DNA of 64,000 nt, taken from Alkalihalobacterium sp048323755 (lineage in GTDB: Bacteria > Bacillota > Bacilli > Bacillales > Bacillaceae_F). Of this stretch, positions 34,926-43,867 are shown in pieces. Below the pieces are notes generated by a model. The model was not told the origin of the DNA and ran no database searches. It saw only the letters and a program-made list of their open reading frames with translations. Made by a program: the position numbers and the translations under genes. The DNA lies in contig NZ_JBLWFS010000004.1 of assembly GCF_048323755.1 (NCBI RefSeq), forward strand, positions 62,001-126,000, given 5' to 3'. Every line of letters starts with the position of its first letter. The first letter of the stretch is position 1.

Positions 34926-35705
34926 ATGAAAGAGATTGTCGTTGTTAAATGTGGAGGTAGTACAATCGGGGAACTTTCAGATGAGTTTTTTCTTAGTATT
35001 AAATCATTAAAAGATGCAGGTAAAGCACCAGTGATCGTCCATGGAGGCGGTCCAGAGATTAATAAACTATTAACGGTAATGAAAATAGAAAGTGAATTCA
35101 TTAATGGATTACGTAAAACAACAAAAGATGTATTAGATACGGCAGAGATGGTTCTTTGCGGAAAAGTAAACAAGAATTTAGTGATTAAATTACAAGCTGC
35201 TGGATTAAACAGTATTGGTTTATCCGGGTGTGACGGGAAGCTAATGACAGCTGCTCCGATTGATAAAGAAAAGCTTGGGTTTGTTGGGGAACCTGTTTCA
35301 ATAAATGAGCAAATGCTTCAACAACTAATAGAAAGCGACTTAGTTCCAGTAATCGCACCGATAGGAATAGGAGAAGACGGAGAACGATACAACATTAATG
35401 CTGATACTGCTGCTGGTGTGATTGCAGATGCACTAAATGCCAAACAGCTGTTATTTGTAACAGATGTACCAGGCATATTAAAAAATGGAACGTTACTTGA
35501 ACAAGTGACAACAGAAGAAGTCGAACAATTAATTGAGACTGGGACGATTTACGGTGGTATGATTCCAAAAGTGAAAGCAGCAATAAAAAGCCTGCAAGGA
35601 AAGATTGAAGCGGTGATGATTGTCAATGGAAAAGGAACATCATTAACGAAGCACGGCTCAATCGTTGGGACGAAAGTTATTAAAGAAAAGGTGGCTTTAA
35701 CATGA
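34926..35705 (+). CDS. argB: Acetylglutamate kinase
   Basis: Phosphorylates N-acetylglutamate. An amino-acid-kinase fold of 259 residues with the N-terminal KCGGSTI loop, the HGGGPEIN motif (near residue 39), and the nucleotide-binding TDVPGIL near 178. The N-terminal helix found in arginine-inhibited ArgB proteins is absent, so control is probably at transcription. Its stop overlaps the argD start as ATGA. Confidence 0.96.
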   Translation: MKEIVVVKCGGSTIGELSDEFFLSIKSLKDAGKAPVIVHGGGPEINKLLTVMKIESEFINGLRKTTKDVLDTAEMVLCGKVNKNLVIKLQAAGLNSIGLSGCDGKLMTAAPIDKEKLGFVGEPVSINEQMLQQLIESDLVPVIAPIGIGEDGERYNINADTAAGVIADALNAKQLLFVTDVPGILKNGTLLEQVTTEEVEQLIETGTIYGGMIPKVKAAIKSLQGKIEAVMIVNGKGTSLTKHGSIVGTKVIKEKVALT

Positions 35706-36832
35706 GTTCTATTTTTCCAACGTACGCTAGATGGGATGTAACTGTCCAAAAAGCAGAAGGCGCTACATTAATTGATACGAACGAAAAAGCGTATTTAGAT
35801 TTTACATCTGGAATAGGTGTATGTAATTTAGGTCATAACCATCCAGTCGTTCATCAAAAAGTAAAAGAACAATTAGATCAAGTGTGGCACGTTTCTAATT
35901 TATTTCATATACCTACTCAAGAGCAAGCAGCACAAATGCTAACGGAACACTCTTGTGGCGATTATGTTTTTTTCTGTAATAGCGGGGCTGAAGGAAATGA
36001 AGGAGCGATCAAACTTGCCAGGAAATATACGGGGAAGTCGAAAATCATTTCTTTTAAACAGTCTTTTCACGGTCGTACATTCGGCTCCATGTCTGCAACA
36101 GGTCAAGAAAAAATTCATGAAGGTTATGGACCACTACTTCCACAGTTTGAATATGCCGTATTCAATGACATTGCATCAGTTAAAAGTTTACTAGATGATC
36201 AAGTGGCTGCCGTTATGATTGAAGTCATTCAAGGAGAAGGTGGAGTTCACCCTGCAGATCCACAATTTATGGAAGAACTTCAGCAAATATGCATTGATCA
36301 TGATCTATTATTGATTGTTGATGAAGTCCAGTCAGGAATAGGAAGAACAGGGAAAGCGTTCGCTTATGAGCACTATAATATCTCACCGGATATTATCGTT
36401 TCGGCTAAAGGACTAGGAAATGGATTTCCAATCGGTGCAGTTATTGGAAAAGAAAAATTTAAGGAAGCTTTTGGACCTGGAAGCCACGGTTCAACCTACG
36501 GTGGGAATCCATTAGCAACTGCAGCTGCTTGTGCGGTTATGTCACAAGTCTTTCAACCTGAATTTCTTCAGGAAGTAGAAGCAAAAGGTAACTATTTTAG
36601 AGAATTATTAAAGGGAAAATTAACTTCTAATTTTGTTAAAGAAATTAAAGGTAAAGGTTTAATGATTGGTATCGAATGTGAAGGTGAGGTTGGAACGTTG
36701 TTAACAGAGATGCGAGAGAAGGGTTTTCTTGCATTAAGTGCTGGTCCTAAGGTTATCCGATTATTACCGCCGTTAACGGTAACTAATGAACAACTGGAAC
36801 AAGCGGCAACAATTCTAGCGGAAGTTTTATAA
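35702..36832 (+). CDS. argD: Acetylornithine aminotransferase
   Basis: PLP-dependent class III aminotransferase making N-acetylornithine from the semialdehyde. Signature: IVDEVQSGIGRTGKAFAYEHYNISPDIIVSAKG-type segment with the PLP lysine in SAKGLGNGFPIGAV (near residue 240), plus SGAEGNEGAIKLAR for phosphate binding. It has 376 residues and is coupled to argB by a 4-base overlap. Confidence 0.95.
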   Translation: MSSIFPTYARWDVTVQKAEGATLIDTNEKAYLDFTSGIGVCNLGHNHPVVHQKVKEQLDQVWHVSNLFHIPTQEQAAQMLTEHSCGDYVFFCNSGAEGNEGAIKLARKYTGKSKIISFKQSFHGRTFGSMSATGQEKIHEGYGPLLPQFEYAVFNDIASVKSLLDDQVAAVMIEVIQGEGGVHPADPQFMEELQQICIDHDLLLIVDEVQSGIGRTGKAFAYEHYNISPDIIVSAKGLGNGFPIGAVIGKEKFKEAFGPGSHGSTYGGNPLATAAACAVMSQVFQPEFLQEVEAKGNYFRELLKGKLTSNFVKEIKGKGLMIGIECEGEVGTLLTEMREKGFLALSAGPKVIRLLPPLTVTNEQLEQAATILAEVL

Positions 36833-36874
36833 GAGTACTAGAATTAGCCGAAATGAGAATTTTTTTTACAGGTG

Positions 36875-36904
36875 ATTGAATAAAAATACCTTAACTAAAA
36901 TAAT
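36875..36904 (+). promoter_or_regulatory. Internal carA promoter with ARG-box-like site
   Basis: TTGAAT at 36876-36881, 17 bases, then AATAAT at 36899-36904. The sequence 36875-36892 contains TTGAATAAAAATACC, close to the ARG box, over the -35. This would give carAB-argF a second arginine-controlled start inside the operon. Confidence 0.5.
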
Positions 36905-36939
36905 TATACAGACATTGAGTGTGCTGAGGAGGAAAAAGA

Positions 36940-38019
36940 ATGAAAGGCTATTTAGTGCTCTCCACAGGGGAAACATTCGAAGGGGAATGGATCGGCACAG
37001 AAACGGAAGTGTATGGGGAAGTCGTTTTCTTTACGGGAATGACTGGATACCAAGAAGTGATTACAGACCCTTCATTTAAAGGTCAAATTGTTGTATTTAC
37101 GTATCCACTGATCGGAAATTATGGAGTGAATGATATAGATAATGAGAGTGATCAACCTCAAGTTTCAGGCGTTATTATGAGTGAGTGTAATTCAAGTGGT
37201 TTCCACTATAAATCAAAATCTTCATTTCAGGACAAATGTCAACGATCGAGTATTCCAATGCTAACTGGTATTGATACACGAGCAGTTGTTAAAAGAATAC
37301 GAGAACTTGGTGATATGGCGGCTATTTTGACGACTGATTTAAATCGAGTGGATTTTGAACAGTATGAGCCAATTGAAAACGTAAACCTTGTTCAAGAAGT
37401 TTCAACTCAAGAAATTGTTACTTATGGTGAAGGGGATTCACATGTTGTTCTTATTGATTTCGGATTTAAAAAATCCATCGTTGATACTTTGCTGAAATAT
37501 GACTGCAAAGTGACAGTTGTACCTTATGATACACCGTATGAAACCATCAAAGGTCTGAAACCAGATGGCATTTTATTATCAAATGGTCCCGGTAATCCGA
37601 AACAGATGACAGCTCAACTCCACGATATAAAAAAATTAGCTTCAACATATCCAACTTTTGGAATTTGCTTAGGGCATCAACTTTTAGCATTAGCATTTGG
37701 GGCTGACACAGAGAAGCTTCGCTTCGGTCATCGCGGTGCCAATCAACCTGTTCAAGATTTACTTTCGAAACGTGTGTACATGACGTCACAAAATCACAGC
37801 TACGTAGTGAAAGATTCTTCATTACAAGGAACGGGGTTAATTGCACGTTATAAAAACATTAACGATGGTTCGGTTGAAGGGCTTATTCATACAGAGTTAC
37901 CCGTAGCCACTGTACAATTTCATCCTGAAGCACACCCTGGACCTTCAGATAGTGAAGAGATATTATCGGTTTTCATAAAAGAAATGAGCAGCAAGAGGAG
38001 AGAAAAAGCTTATGCCTAA
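36940..38019 (+). CDS. carA: Carbamoyl-phosphate synthase small subunit, arginine-type
   Basis: Glutamine amidotransferase subunit that feeds ammonia to CarB. It has an N-terminal CPSase_sm domain (about 1-130) and a class I amidotransferase domain with the nucleophile in FGICLGHQLLALAFG (near Cys243) and the His/Glu pair in QFHPEAHPGP. Its location inside the arginine operon, not in the pyrimidine operon, marks it as the arginine-specific enzyme (CarA of B. subtilis). The start follows GAGGAGG, and its end overlaps carB by eight bases. Confidence 0.95.
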   Translation: MKGYLVLSTGETFEGEWIGTETEVYGEVVFFTGMTGYQEVITDPSFKGQIVVFTYPLIGNYGVNDIDNESDQPQVSGVIMSECNSSGFHYKSKSSFQDKCQRSSIPMLTGIDTRAVVKRIRELGDMAAILTTDLNRVDFEQYEPIENVNLVQEVSTQEIVTYGEGDSHVVLIDFGFKKSIVDTLLKYDCKVTVVPYDTPYETIKGLKPDGILLSNGPGNPKQMTAQLHDIKKLASTYPTFGICLGHQLLALAFGADTEKLRFGHRGANQPVQDLLSKRVYMTSQNHSYVVKDSSLQGTGLIARYKNINDGSVEGLIHTELPVATVQFHPEAHPGPSDSEEILSVFIKEMSSKRREKAYA

Positions 38020-41000
38020 AATTACGTCGATATCGTCAGTGCTTGTGATCGGCTCAGGTCCAATTGTCATCGGGCAAGCCGCAGAGTTTGATTATGCAGG
38101 TACACAAGCATGTCTCGCACTAAAAGAAGAAGGAATTCGCGTTATTCTCGTAAATAACAATCCAGCAACTGTTATGACTGACGAAGCGTGTGCAGACGTA
38201 GTTTATTTCGAACCGCTTACAGTTGAGAGTATTGAGAAGATTATACAAAAAGAACAGCCAGATGGTCTTTTAGCTACATTAGGTGGTCAAACTGGACTGA
38301 ATTTAGCACTAGCTCTTCATAAAGCAGCTATCTTAGAAAAGTATAATGTTCAATTATTAGGTACACCAATTGCTTCTATTATGAAAGGAGAAGACAGGGA
38401 AGAGTTTCGCAGCTTAATGAATGAGTTAAACGAGCCCGTTCCTGAAAGTCAAATCGTTTCAACGGAAGAGGATGCTGTGTCATTTGCCACTTCAGTTGGT
38501 TACCCGATTATTATTCGTCCGGCCTATACATTAGGTGGTGCAGGAGGCGGTATAGCAGTTGATGAAAGTGAGCTTCGTTATATCGTAAAAGGTGGCCTTG
38601 CCGCTAGCCCGATAACACAATGCTTAATCGAACGAAGTATTGCAGGGTTTAAAGAAATTGAATATGAAGTTATGCGTGATGATAACGATACATGCATTAC
38701 CGTTTGTAATATGGAAAATATTGATCCAGTCGGAATTCACACAGGCGACTCGATCGTTGTAGCTCCTTCACAAACATTAACAGATGTCGAATACCAGATG
38801 CTTAGAACCGCTTCAGTAAAAATCATTAGAGAATTAGGTATTGTCGGTGGTTGTAATATTCAATTCGCGTTGGATCCTGAAAGTAAACAATATTATTTAA
38901 TCGAAGTAAATCCGCGTGTCAGCAGGTCATCAGCACTTGCATCAAAAGCGACCGGGTATCCGATTGCTCGTATGGCGGCGAAGTTAAGTATAGGTTATCA
39001 TCTTCACGAACTTCTTAATCCAGTAACTGGACACACATACGCAAGCTTTGAACCTGCCCTTGACTATGTCGTCGTAAAATTTCCACGATGGCCATTTGAT
39101 AAATTTGTCAATGCTGACCGCCGCTTAGGAACCCAAATGAAGGCAACGGGTGAAGTAATGGCGATTGAAAGAAATTTAGAAAGTGGGATCCAAAAGGCGG
39201 TTCGTTCCTTAGAGATAAAAGCAGATGGATTGCTTTTGCCGGCTCTAAAAAATTGGCCGGATGCTGAGCTATGGGAAGTTGTTGAAAAGGCAGATGACCG
39301 CCGTTTCTTTGCGATACTAGAATTGTTACGCCGTGGAATTACGATTGATACTATACATGAAAAAACCAAAATTAATTTATACTTTTTAAATAGTTTTAAG
39401 CAACTTATAGAGATTGAAGAAGAAATTATGAGTACATCCTTAAATGATGTTCAAGAGGATGAGTTTATAAAATATAAACGCTATGGTTTTTCTGATGAAT
39501 GGATAAGTAAAGTTTGGAATGTAACTTTACACGACGTTCGAATAAAGAGAAAAGCACTCGGTATCTTCCCTTCTTATAAAATGGTTGATACGTGTGCAGC
39601 TGAGTTTACAGCAAATACGGCTTATTATTACTCTAGCTGGCATGGTGAACATGATGTTGATGTTTCAAGTACTAAGAAGAAAATTTTAATTGTAGGTTCG
39701 GGACCGATCCGAATAGGGCAAGGGATTGAATTTGATTATTGCTCAGTTCATGGGGCGATTAGTCTAAAAAATCTCGGATATGAAGCGATTATTATGAATA
39801 ATAACCCTGAAACTGTTAGTACGGATTATGAAATGGCAGACCGATTATATTTTGAACCGCTAACTGTTGAGGATGTCCTAAATGTGGTGGAACTAGAAGA
39901 TGTAGAAGGTGTCATCGTACAGTTAGGCGGGCAAACGGCAATTTCACTTGTGCAAGGGCTAGAAGAAGCTGGCGTTCAACTCTATGGAACGACGGTGGAT
40001 ACAATTGATCAACTTGAAGACCGAAAACGATTTTATGATTTTATGAAACGTGTAAATGTTCCACATATCCCAGGTGTTACAGTTTACGATGAAGTTGGAT
40101 TGCTAGAACATTCAGGGAAAATTGGCTATCCTGTTTTACTACGTCCATCTTATGTTATTGGTGGTCAAGGAATGGTAATTGTGACAAGTCGTGAAGAAAT
40201 GATTGATTATATTAATACAGAAAATCAAGCCATTGTTTTTCCAATCTTGATCGATGCTTACTATCCTGGCATTGAAATCGAAGTGGATGCTTTGACAGAC
40301 GGGGAAGACATTTTAATTCCGGGCATATTTGAACATATTGAAAAAGCAGGTGTTCATTCCGGAGATAGTATGGCAGTGACACCACCTTTTTCATTAACTG
40401 AACAAATAAAGCAGCTAGTTTATGACTATACAAAAAAGATTGCTAAAGGTATGGACTTTAAAGGAATTTTTAACATCCAGTTTGTTCTTTATGAAAATCA
40501 ACTCTATGTAATTGAAATTAATCCGCGCGCATCACGAACGGTTCCAATCTTAAGTAAAGTAACAGGTTTAAATATGGTGGATGTAACTGTAAAACTTTTA
40601 CTAGGTCAATCGTTACGAACTCTCGGTTTACCGACAGGGTATCTGCCTGAAACAAATTATTATACTGTGAAAGCTCCGATCTTCTCTTACAGTAAACTGT
40701 CGGGGTTAGATCCGATATTAGAAGCTGAAATGAAATCGACTGGAGAATTAATCAGTATTGGAAATACCGTTGAAGAGGCAATGAAGAAGGCATTTGCTTG
40801 GAGTGAGGGACATATTCCACCGGTATATCGTCAAAAAGGAACAATTTTTGTTGACGTTGCTGAGGAAGAATTGGCAGATTTCCAACCCCTTGCTCAAAAG
40901 ATTATCGAACTAGGCTTTACAATGGTTGAAGAAAAACAACTTATCCCTAGTAGTATACAACTTCCTTTCCAAGAATGGGTGGAGCAGGATGATGCAGTAG

Positions 41001-41188
41001 CGTATATTAGCATTCCGAAAAAAGGGTATAAAACGTGGAAAGAACATAGGCAACAAGCATTAAAGCATAGGGTCTCGGTCATTACAGAAACGACAACACT
41101 AGCCATGATGTTAAATAGTATAAATGGCAAAGCTGACGAGGTAATTTCCATTCAAGAATGGATGAACCGTACAAAATCAAGTGTATAA
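38012..41188 (+). CDS. carB: Carbamoyl-phosphate synthase large subunit, arginine-type
   Basis: Makes carbamoyl phosphate from bicarbonate, ammonia and two ATP. It has two homologous ATP-grasp halves (about 1-400 and 550-935). Each opens with a GSGPI(V/R)IGQ(A/G)-EFDY nucleotide/carboxyphosphate motif (near residues 14 and 563) and carries a QFALDPES/QFVLYEN-EVNPR/EINPR signature. The C-terminal MGS-like regulatory region (about 940-1058) is divergent and shows no clear UMP/IMP pocket, consistent with arginine-type control. Its 1058 residues are slightly longer than B. subtilis CarB. Confidence 0.96.
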   Translation: MPKITSISSVLVIGSGPIVIGQAAEFDYAGTQACLALKEEGIRVILVNNNPATVMTDEACADVVYFEPLTVESIEKIIQKEQPDGLLATLGGQTGLNLALALHKAAILEKYNVQLLGTPIASIMKGEDREEFRSLMNELNEPVPESQIVSTEEDAVSFATSVGYPIIIRPAYTLGGAGGGIAVDESELRYIVKGGLAASPITQCLIERSIAGFKEIEYEVMRDDNDTCITVCNMENIDPVGIHTGDSIVVAPSQTLTDVEYQMLRTASVKIIRELGIVGGCNIQFALDPESKQYYLIEVNPRVSRSSALASKATGYPIARMAAKLSIGYHLHELLNPVTGHTYASFEPALDYVVVKFPRWPFDKFVNADRRLGTQMKATGEVMAIERNLESGIQKAVRSLEIKADGLLLPALKNWPDAELWEVVEKADDRRFFAILELLRRGITIDTIHEKTKINLYFLNSFKQLIEIEEEIMSTSLNDVQEDEFIKYKRYGFSDEWISKVWNVTLHDVRIKRKALGIFPSYKMVDTCAAEFTANTAYYYSSWHGEHDVDVSSTKKKILIVGSGPIRIGQGIEFDYCSVHGAISLKNLGYEAIIMNNNPETVSTDYEMADRLYFEPLTVEDVLNVVELEDVEGVIVQLGGQTAISLVQGLEEAGVQLYGTTVDTIDQLEDRKRFYDFMKRVNVPHIPGVTVYDEVGLLEHSGKIGYPVLLRPSYVIGGQGMVIVTSREEMIDYINTENQAIVFPILIDAYYPGIEIEVDALTDGEDILIPGIFEHIEKAGVHSGDSMAVTPPFSLTEQIKQLVYDYTKKIAKGMDFKGIFNIQFVLYENQLYVIEINPRASRTVPILSKVTGLNMVDVTVKLLLGQSLRTLGLPTGYLPETNYYTVKAPIFSYSKLSGLDPILEAEMKSTGELISIGNTVEEAMKKAFAWSEGHIPPVYRQKGTIFVDVAEEELADFQPLAQKIIELGFTMVEEKQLIPSSIQLPFQEWVEQDDAVAYISIPKKGYKTWKEHRQQALKHRVSVITETTTLAMMLNSINGKADEVISIQEWMNRTKSSV

Positions 41189-41200
41189 GGATGTGATCGT

Positions 41201-42160
41201 ATGCTTCAATATGAAACGAAAATCAATGCTACCCAACTAAAAGGAAAAGATTTTTTGACATTACTTGATTTTAGTTCGGATGAAATTTTTTACTTATTAG
41301 AATTGGCAGGTCAAATGAAGAGAGAGCAAAAAGAAGGGAAAGTGTCAAATCTATTACAAGGAAAATCTTTAGGGATGATCTTTGAAAATGCTTCGACAAG
41401 AACTCGTGTTTCTTTTGAAGTCGGTATGACCCAGCTAGGAGGACATGCATTATTTTTAAGTCCCCGCGATCTCCAGATTGGGCGTGGCGAGCCTATTTCG
41501 GATACAGCACAAGTTTTATCACGATATGTTGATGCGATTATGGTACGAACGAACAGTCATGAAAAAGTAGAAGAACTAGCTAAATATTCAACAGTTCCTG
41601 TTATAAATGCGCTAACTGATTACTACCATCCATGCCAAGCATTAGCAGATTTATTAACGATTTATGAACAAAAGGGTACATTTAAAGGAAATAAGCTCGT
41701 ATACGTTGGAGATGGGAATAACGTTGCCCATTCCCTCGTTATTGCGGCTGCCAAAGTTGGGATGGATGTTGCGGTAGCATCACCGGCAGGGTACGAAATG
41801 AACGAAGACATCGTCGAGAAAGCTTATGAAGTGGCTAAGTCAACAGGTTCAACGATTGTAATCACAAATAACCCGGTCGAAGCTGTAACAAATGCTGATA
41901 TTATCTATACGGATGTTTGGGCAAGTATGGGGTATGAATCCGAGCTAAAAGACCGTGAATTAGCATTTGGACCATTTCAAGTAAATAGCGAACTAGTAAG
42001 CCATGCAAAGAACGATTATATATTCTTACACTGTCTTCCTGCCCATCGAGGAGAAGAAGTAACAGCAGAAATTATCGATGGTCAACATTCTGTCATTTTC
42101 GATGAGGCTGAAAATCGCTTACATGTTCAGAAGGCAGTTCTTGCTGCGTTAATAAAATAA
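41201..42160 (+). CDS. argF: Ornithine carbamoyltransferase
   Basis: Joins carbamoyl phosphate and ornithine to citrulline. The carbamoyl-phosphate motif STRTR (FENASTRTRVSFEVG, near residue 68), the HPCQALADLLT motif and the ornithine loop HCLPAHRGEEV are all present. It has 319 residues and is the last gene of the operon, 12 bases after carB. The anabolic role is clear from context. Confidence 0.96.
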   Translation: MLQYETKINATQLKGKDFLTLLDFSSDEIFYLLELAGQMKREQKEGKVSNLLQGKSLGMIFENASTRTRVSFEVGMTQLGGHALFLSPRDLQIGRGEPISDTAQVLSRYVDAIMVRTNSHEKVEELAKYSTVPVINALTDYYHPCQALADLLTIYEQKGTFKGNKLVYVGDGNNVAHSLVIAAAKVGMDVAVASPAGYEMNEDIVEKAYEVAKSTGSTIVITNNPVEAVTNADIIYTDVWASMGYESELKDRELAFGPFQVNSELVSHAKNDYIFLHCLPAHRGEEVTAEIIDGQHSVIFDEAENRLHVQKAVLAALIK

Positions 42161-42195
42161 ATGGTAGCGCTCATGTAAAAATAAAGCAAATGGAA

Positions 42196-42235
42196 AAGGC
42201 GTAACGGGTTAATAGGAGCCTGTTACGCTTTTTAT
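42196..42235 (+). terminator. Terminator of the arginine operon
   Basis: Arms GGCGTAACGGG and CCTGTTACGC(T) around TTAATAGGAG, followed by TTTTTA. Confidence 0.85.
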
Positions 42236-42342
42236 TATTCCCAAATTATTGTTTAGTATTATAAGGCAAATTTATAACTCTGTACGTAAAATAAGCGGCA
42301 AGTGGTTATATTAAAAGTGTACATTGAAAAGGGGTGAAAATG

Positions 42343-42522
42343 ATGGGACAAAACCACCAATTTGTACCAGGGCAAAAAGTTCCCAATAACGGTATTTACG
42401 TTGAAATTGGTGAAACAGGAAGCATGGTACAAAATCCAAAATCCATTAAATTAAATGCTGGAGATACGTTCCCACAAGCATCAAACCAAAACAGAAAATG
42501 GATGCCAAAGCGGAAACCTTAA
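42343..42522 (+). CDS. yjzC: YjzC family small protein
   Basis: A 59-residue hydrophilic protein with the YjzC pattern GQNHQFVPGQKVPNNGIYVEIG and a C-terminal NQNRKWMPKRK. Its length equals B. subtilis YjzC, and its place directly after argF is conserved. I prefer the second ATG (42343), eight bases after AAGGGG; the ATG at 42340 is also possible. The function is unknown. Confidence 0.88.
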   Translation: MGQNHQFVPGQKVPNNGIYVEIGETGSMVQNPKSIKLNAGDTFPQASNQNRKWMPKRKP

Positions 42523-42528
42523 GCTAAG

Positions 42529-42585
42529 AGGTGACTCAAAGTTGGATTAGTTGGAATAGTTAAGATCTTTGAGTCACCATTTTAA
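42529..42585 (+). terminator. Terminator after yjzC
   Basis: Arms GGTGACTCAAAG and CTTTGAGTCACC with a 30-base loop, then ATTTTA. Confidence 0.75.
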
Positions 42586-42683
42586 TGAATACAATAATAA
42601 AACATAAAATTTACATTAGGGGCATTTTATTAAGCATTATACATATGAATAATAAGAAGTAAGGACATATCTTGGAGGTTCTT

Positions 42684-42803
42684 ATGGAAGAATTAAAAGC
42701 TGAATTAGATGCGTTATTAGAACAACGAGAAAGTAATTTAACTGAAGTGGGGAAAAATCGTTTAGAGATACTTTTACAAGAATTAATAAGTGAAGAAGAG
42801 TAG
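42684..42803 (+). CDS. Very small acidic helical protein
   Basis: A 39-residue protein, Glu/Leu-rich and predicted as one or two amphipathic helices (MEELKAELDALLEQRES). The ATG is seven bases after a strong TTGGAGG site, and the composition is that of a real bacillar gene. It occupies the position of yjzD in B. subtilis, but it is hydrophilic where my memory of YjzD is of a membrane protein, so I give no name. Confidence 0.6.
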   Translation: MEELKAELDALLEQRESNLTEVGKNRLEILLQELISEEE

Positions 42804-42904
42804 CCTCATAACTAAACTTGACGTTCTGTTATTGCATTTCTCGACTATTTGCATAAATTAAATAGAGATGCATCGAGAAATATGATCATGAGGATGAGGA
42901 AAAA

Positions 42905-43660
42905 ATGAGCGTAAGCGAACGGTTTTTTTGTATCCATGAACAGTGGAGTGTTGTCCATTTACCAGAAAAACCGAATGGATTTGCAATTCTTTTAATAGGG
43001 GATACAGATCACTATGTAAATGAAAAAACGTCATTATGGCTGCAACACCCGGAACGGTTAAAGTTTATAGATACGTTACGAAGTGAAGGATATACGGTTT
43101 TTACATCTAATTTCTATGGAAGACATTGGGGAAGTAAAAAAGCGTGTGAGTTAGCAGAAAACCTTTACTATTATATATTAAAACGTGAAATATTAAACCG
43201 GCATATTCATATTATTGCTGAAGGAATGGGCGCACTTTTAGCACTGAAACTCTTTGAAAAAATGAAGAATAATATTCGATCGACTATTATGATCAATCCG
43301 TGTTTACATCTTTATCGCTATTATAAAAATGAACGAAACAATCGTTTGTTTTATAAGCGGTTACTCACAGAACTATCTGTTGCCCATAATATCGATAAAG
43401 AAAAAGTCGAGGAAAAAGTCTTAAAGAAAAATAATGTATGGAAGCTTCACAATAATATCCCCTTGTATATATTTCATGAAACAAGTTTTCGAAAGTATAG
43501 GTTTGAGGAACACAGTAAACGGTATGAAAAGTACCGATTACAAGACAACAGTCCTATCACTTTAACATTATATCTACCTGGTAAATCAATTTCATATTTT
43601 AGTAAGCCTATATTTTCATTTTTACATCAATATGAAAAAAAATTAGCTAGTCCTCTCTGA
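42905..43660 (+). CDS. Putative alpha/beta-fold hydrolase, YjaU-position protein
   Basis: A 251-residue soluble protein with an elbow-like segment AEGMGALLALKLF near residue 108, where glycine-x-x-x-glycine spacing suggests an alpha/beta hydrolase. The usual nucleophile serine is replaced by Met (G-E-G-M-G), so it may lack catalysis. The basic C-terminal half is rich in Lys/Arg/Tyr. It lies between yjzC and the epimerase gene, as yjaU does in B. subtilis as I recall. The function is unknown. Confidence 0.6.
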   Translation: MSVSERFFCIHEQWSVVHLPEKPNGFAILLIGDTDHYVNEKTSLWLQHPERLKFIDTLRSEGYTVFTSNFYGRHWGSKKACELAENLYYYILKREILNRHIHIIAEGMGALLALKLFEKMKNNIRSTIMINPCLHLYRYYKNERNNRLFYKRLLTELSVAHNIDKEKVEEKVLKKNNVWKLHNNIPLYIFHETSFRKYRFEEHSKRYEKYRLQDNSPITLTLYLPGKSISYFSKPIFSFLHQYEKKLASPL

Positions 43661-43670
43661 TGGAGTTTAT

Positions 43671-43760
43671 CTTCGGTCCATCAAACGTGTCTAAAGAGCA
43701 AGACACTTATTGCTGGCCCTCCAGCGCTTGTCGCCGATAAGCAGGCGCCTTGCGCTTTTC
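43671..43760. repeat. 5'-truncated type 1 dispersed repeat
   Basis: Matches the last three quarters of the type 1 unit, from CTTCGGTCCA through GTGTCTAAAGAGCAAGACAC to GGCGCCTTGCGCTTTTC. The first 30 bases, from TGTCTAGCTCCAG to the GAGGTCG region, are missing. It begins ten bases after the stop of the 42905-43660 gene. Confidence 0.8.
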
Positions 43761-43765
43761 GAGGA

Positions 43766-43848
43766 TGTCTAGCTTCAGTTCTCGTGTCTAGTAGACCTAC
43801 ACATCCTTACGGGTAAGTCACCGTAAAAAGCGGCAATTGCGCTTTTCC
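43766..43848. repeat. Short type 2 dispersed repeat
   Basis: Starts TGTCTAGCTTCAG and ends TTGCGCTTTTC like the other units. The interior has ACATCCTTACGGGTAAGTC, similar to the element at 5011-5160. It abuts the truncated type 1 copy, repeating the type 1 plus type 2 arrangement seen there. Confidence 0.65.
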
Positions 43849-43867
43849 TAAAGAATGGAGGAATTAT

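Noticed and set aside
42334..42342. GTG start for yjzC
   Set aside because: The GTG is part of the AAGGGGTG ribosome binding site; ATG starts at normal spacing follow.
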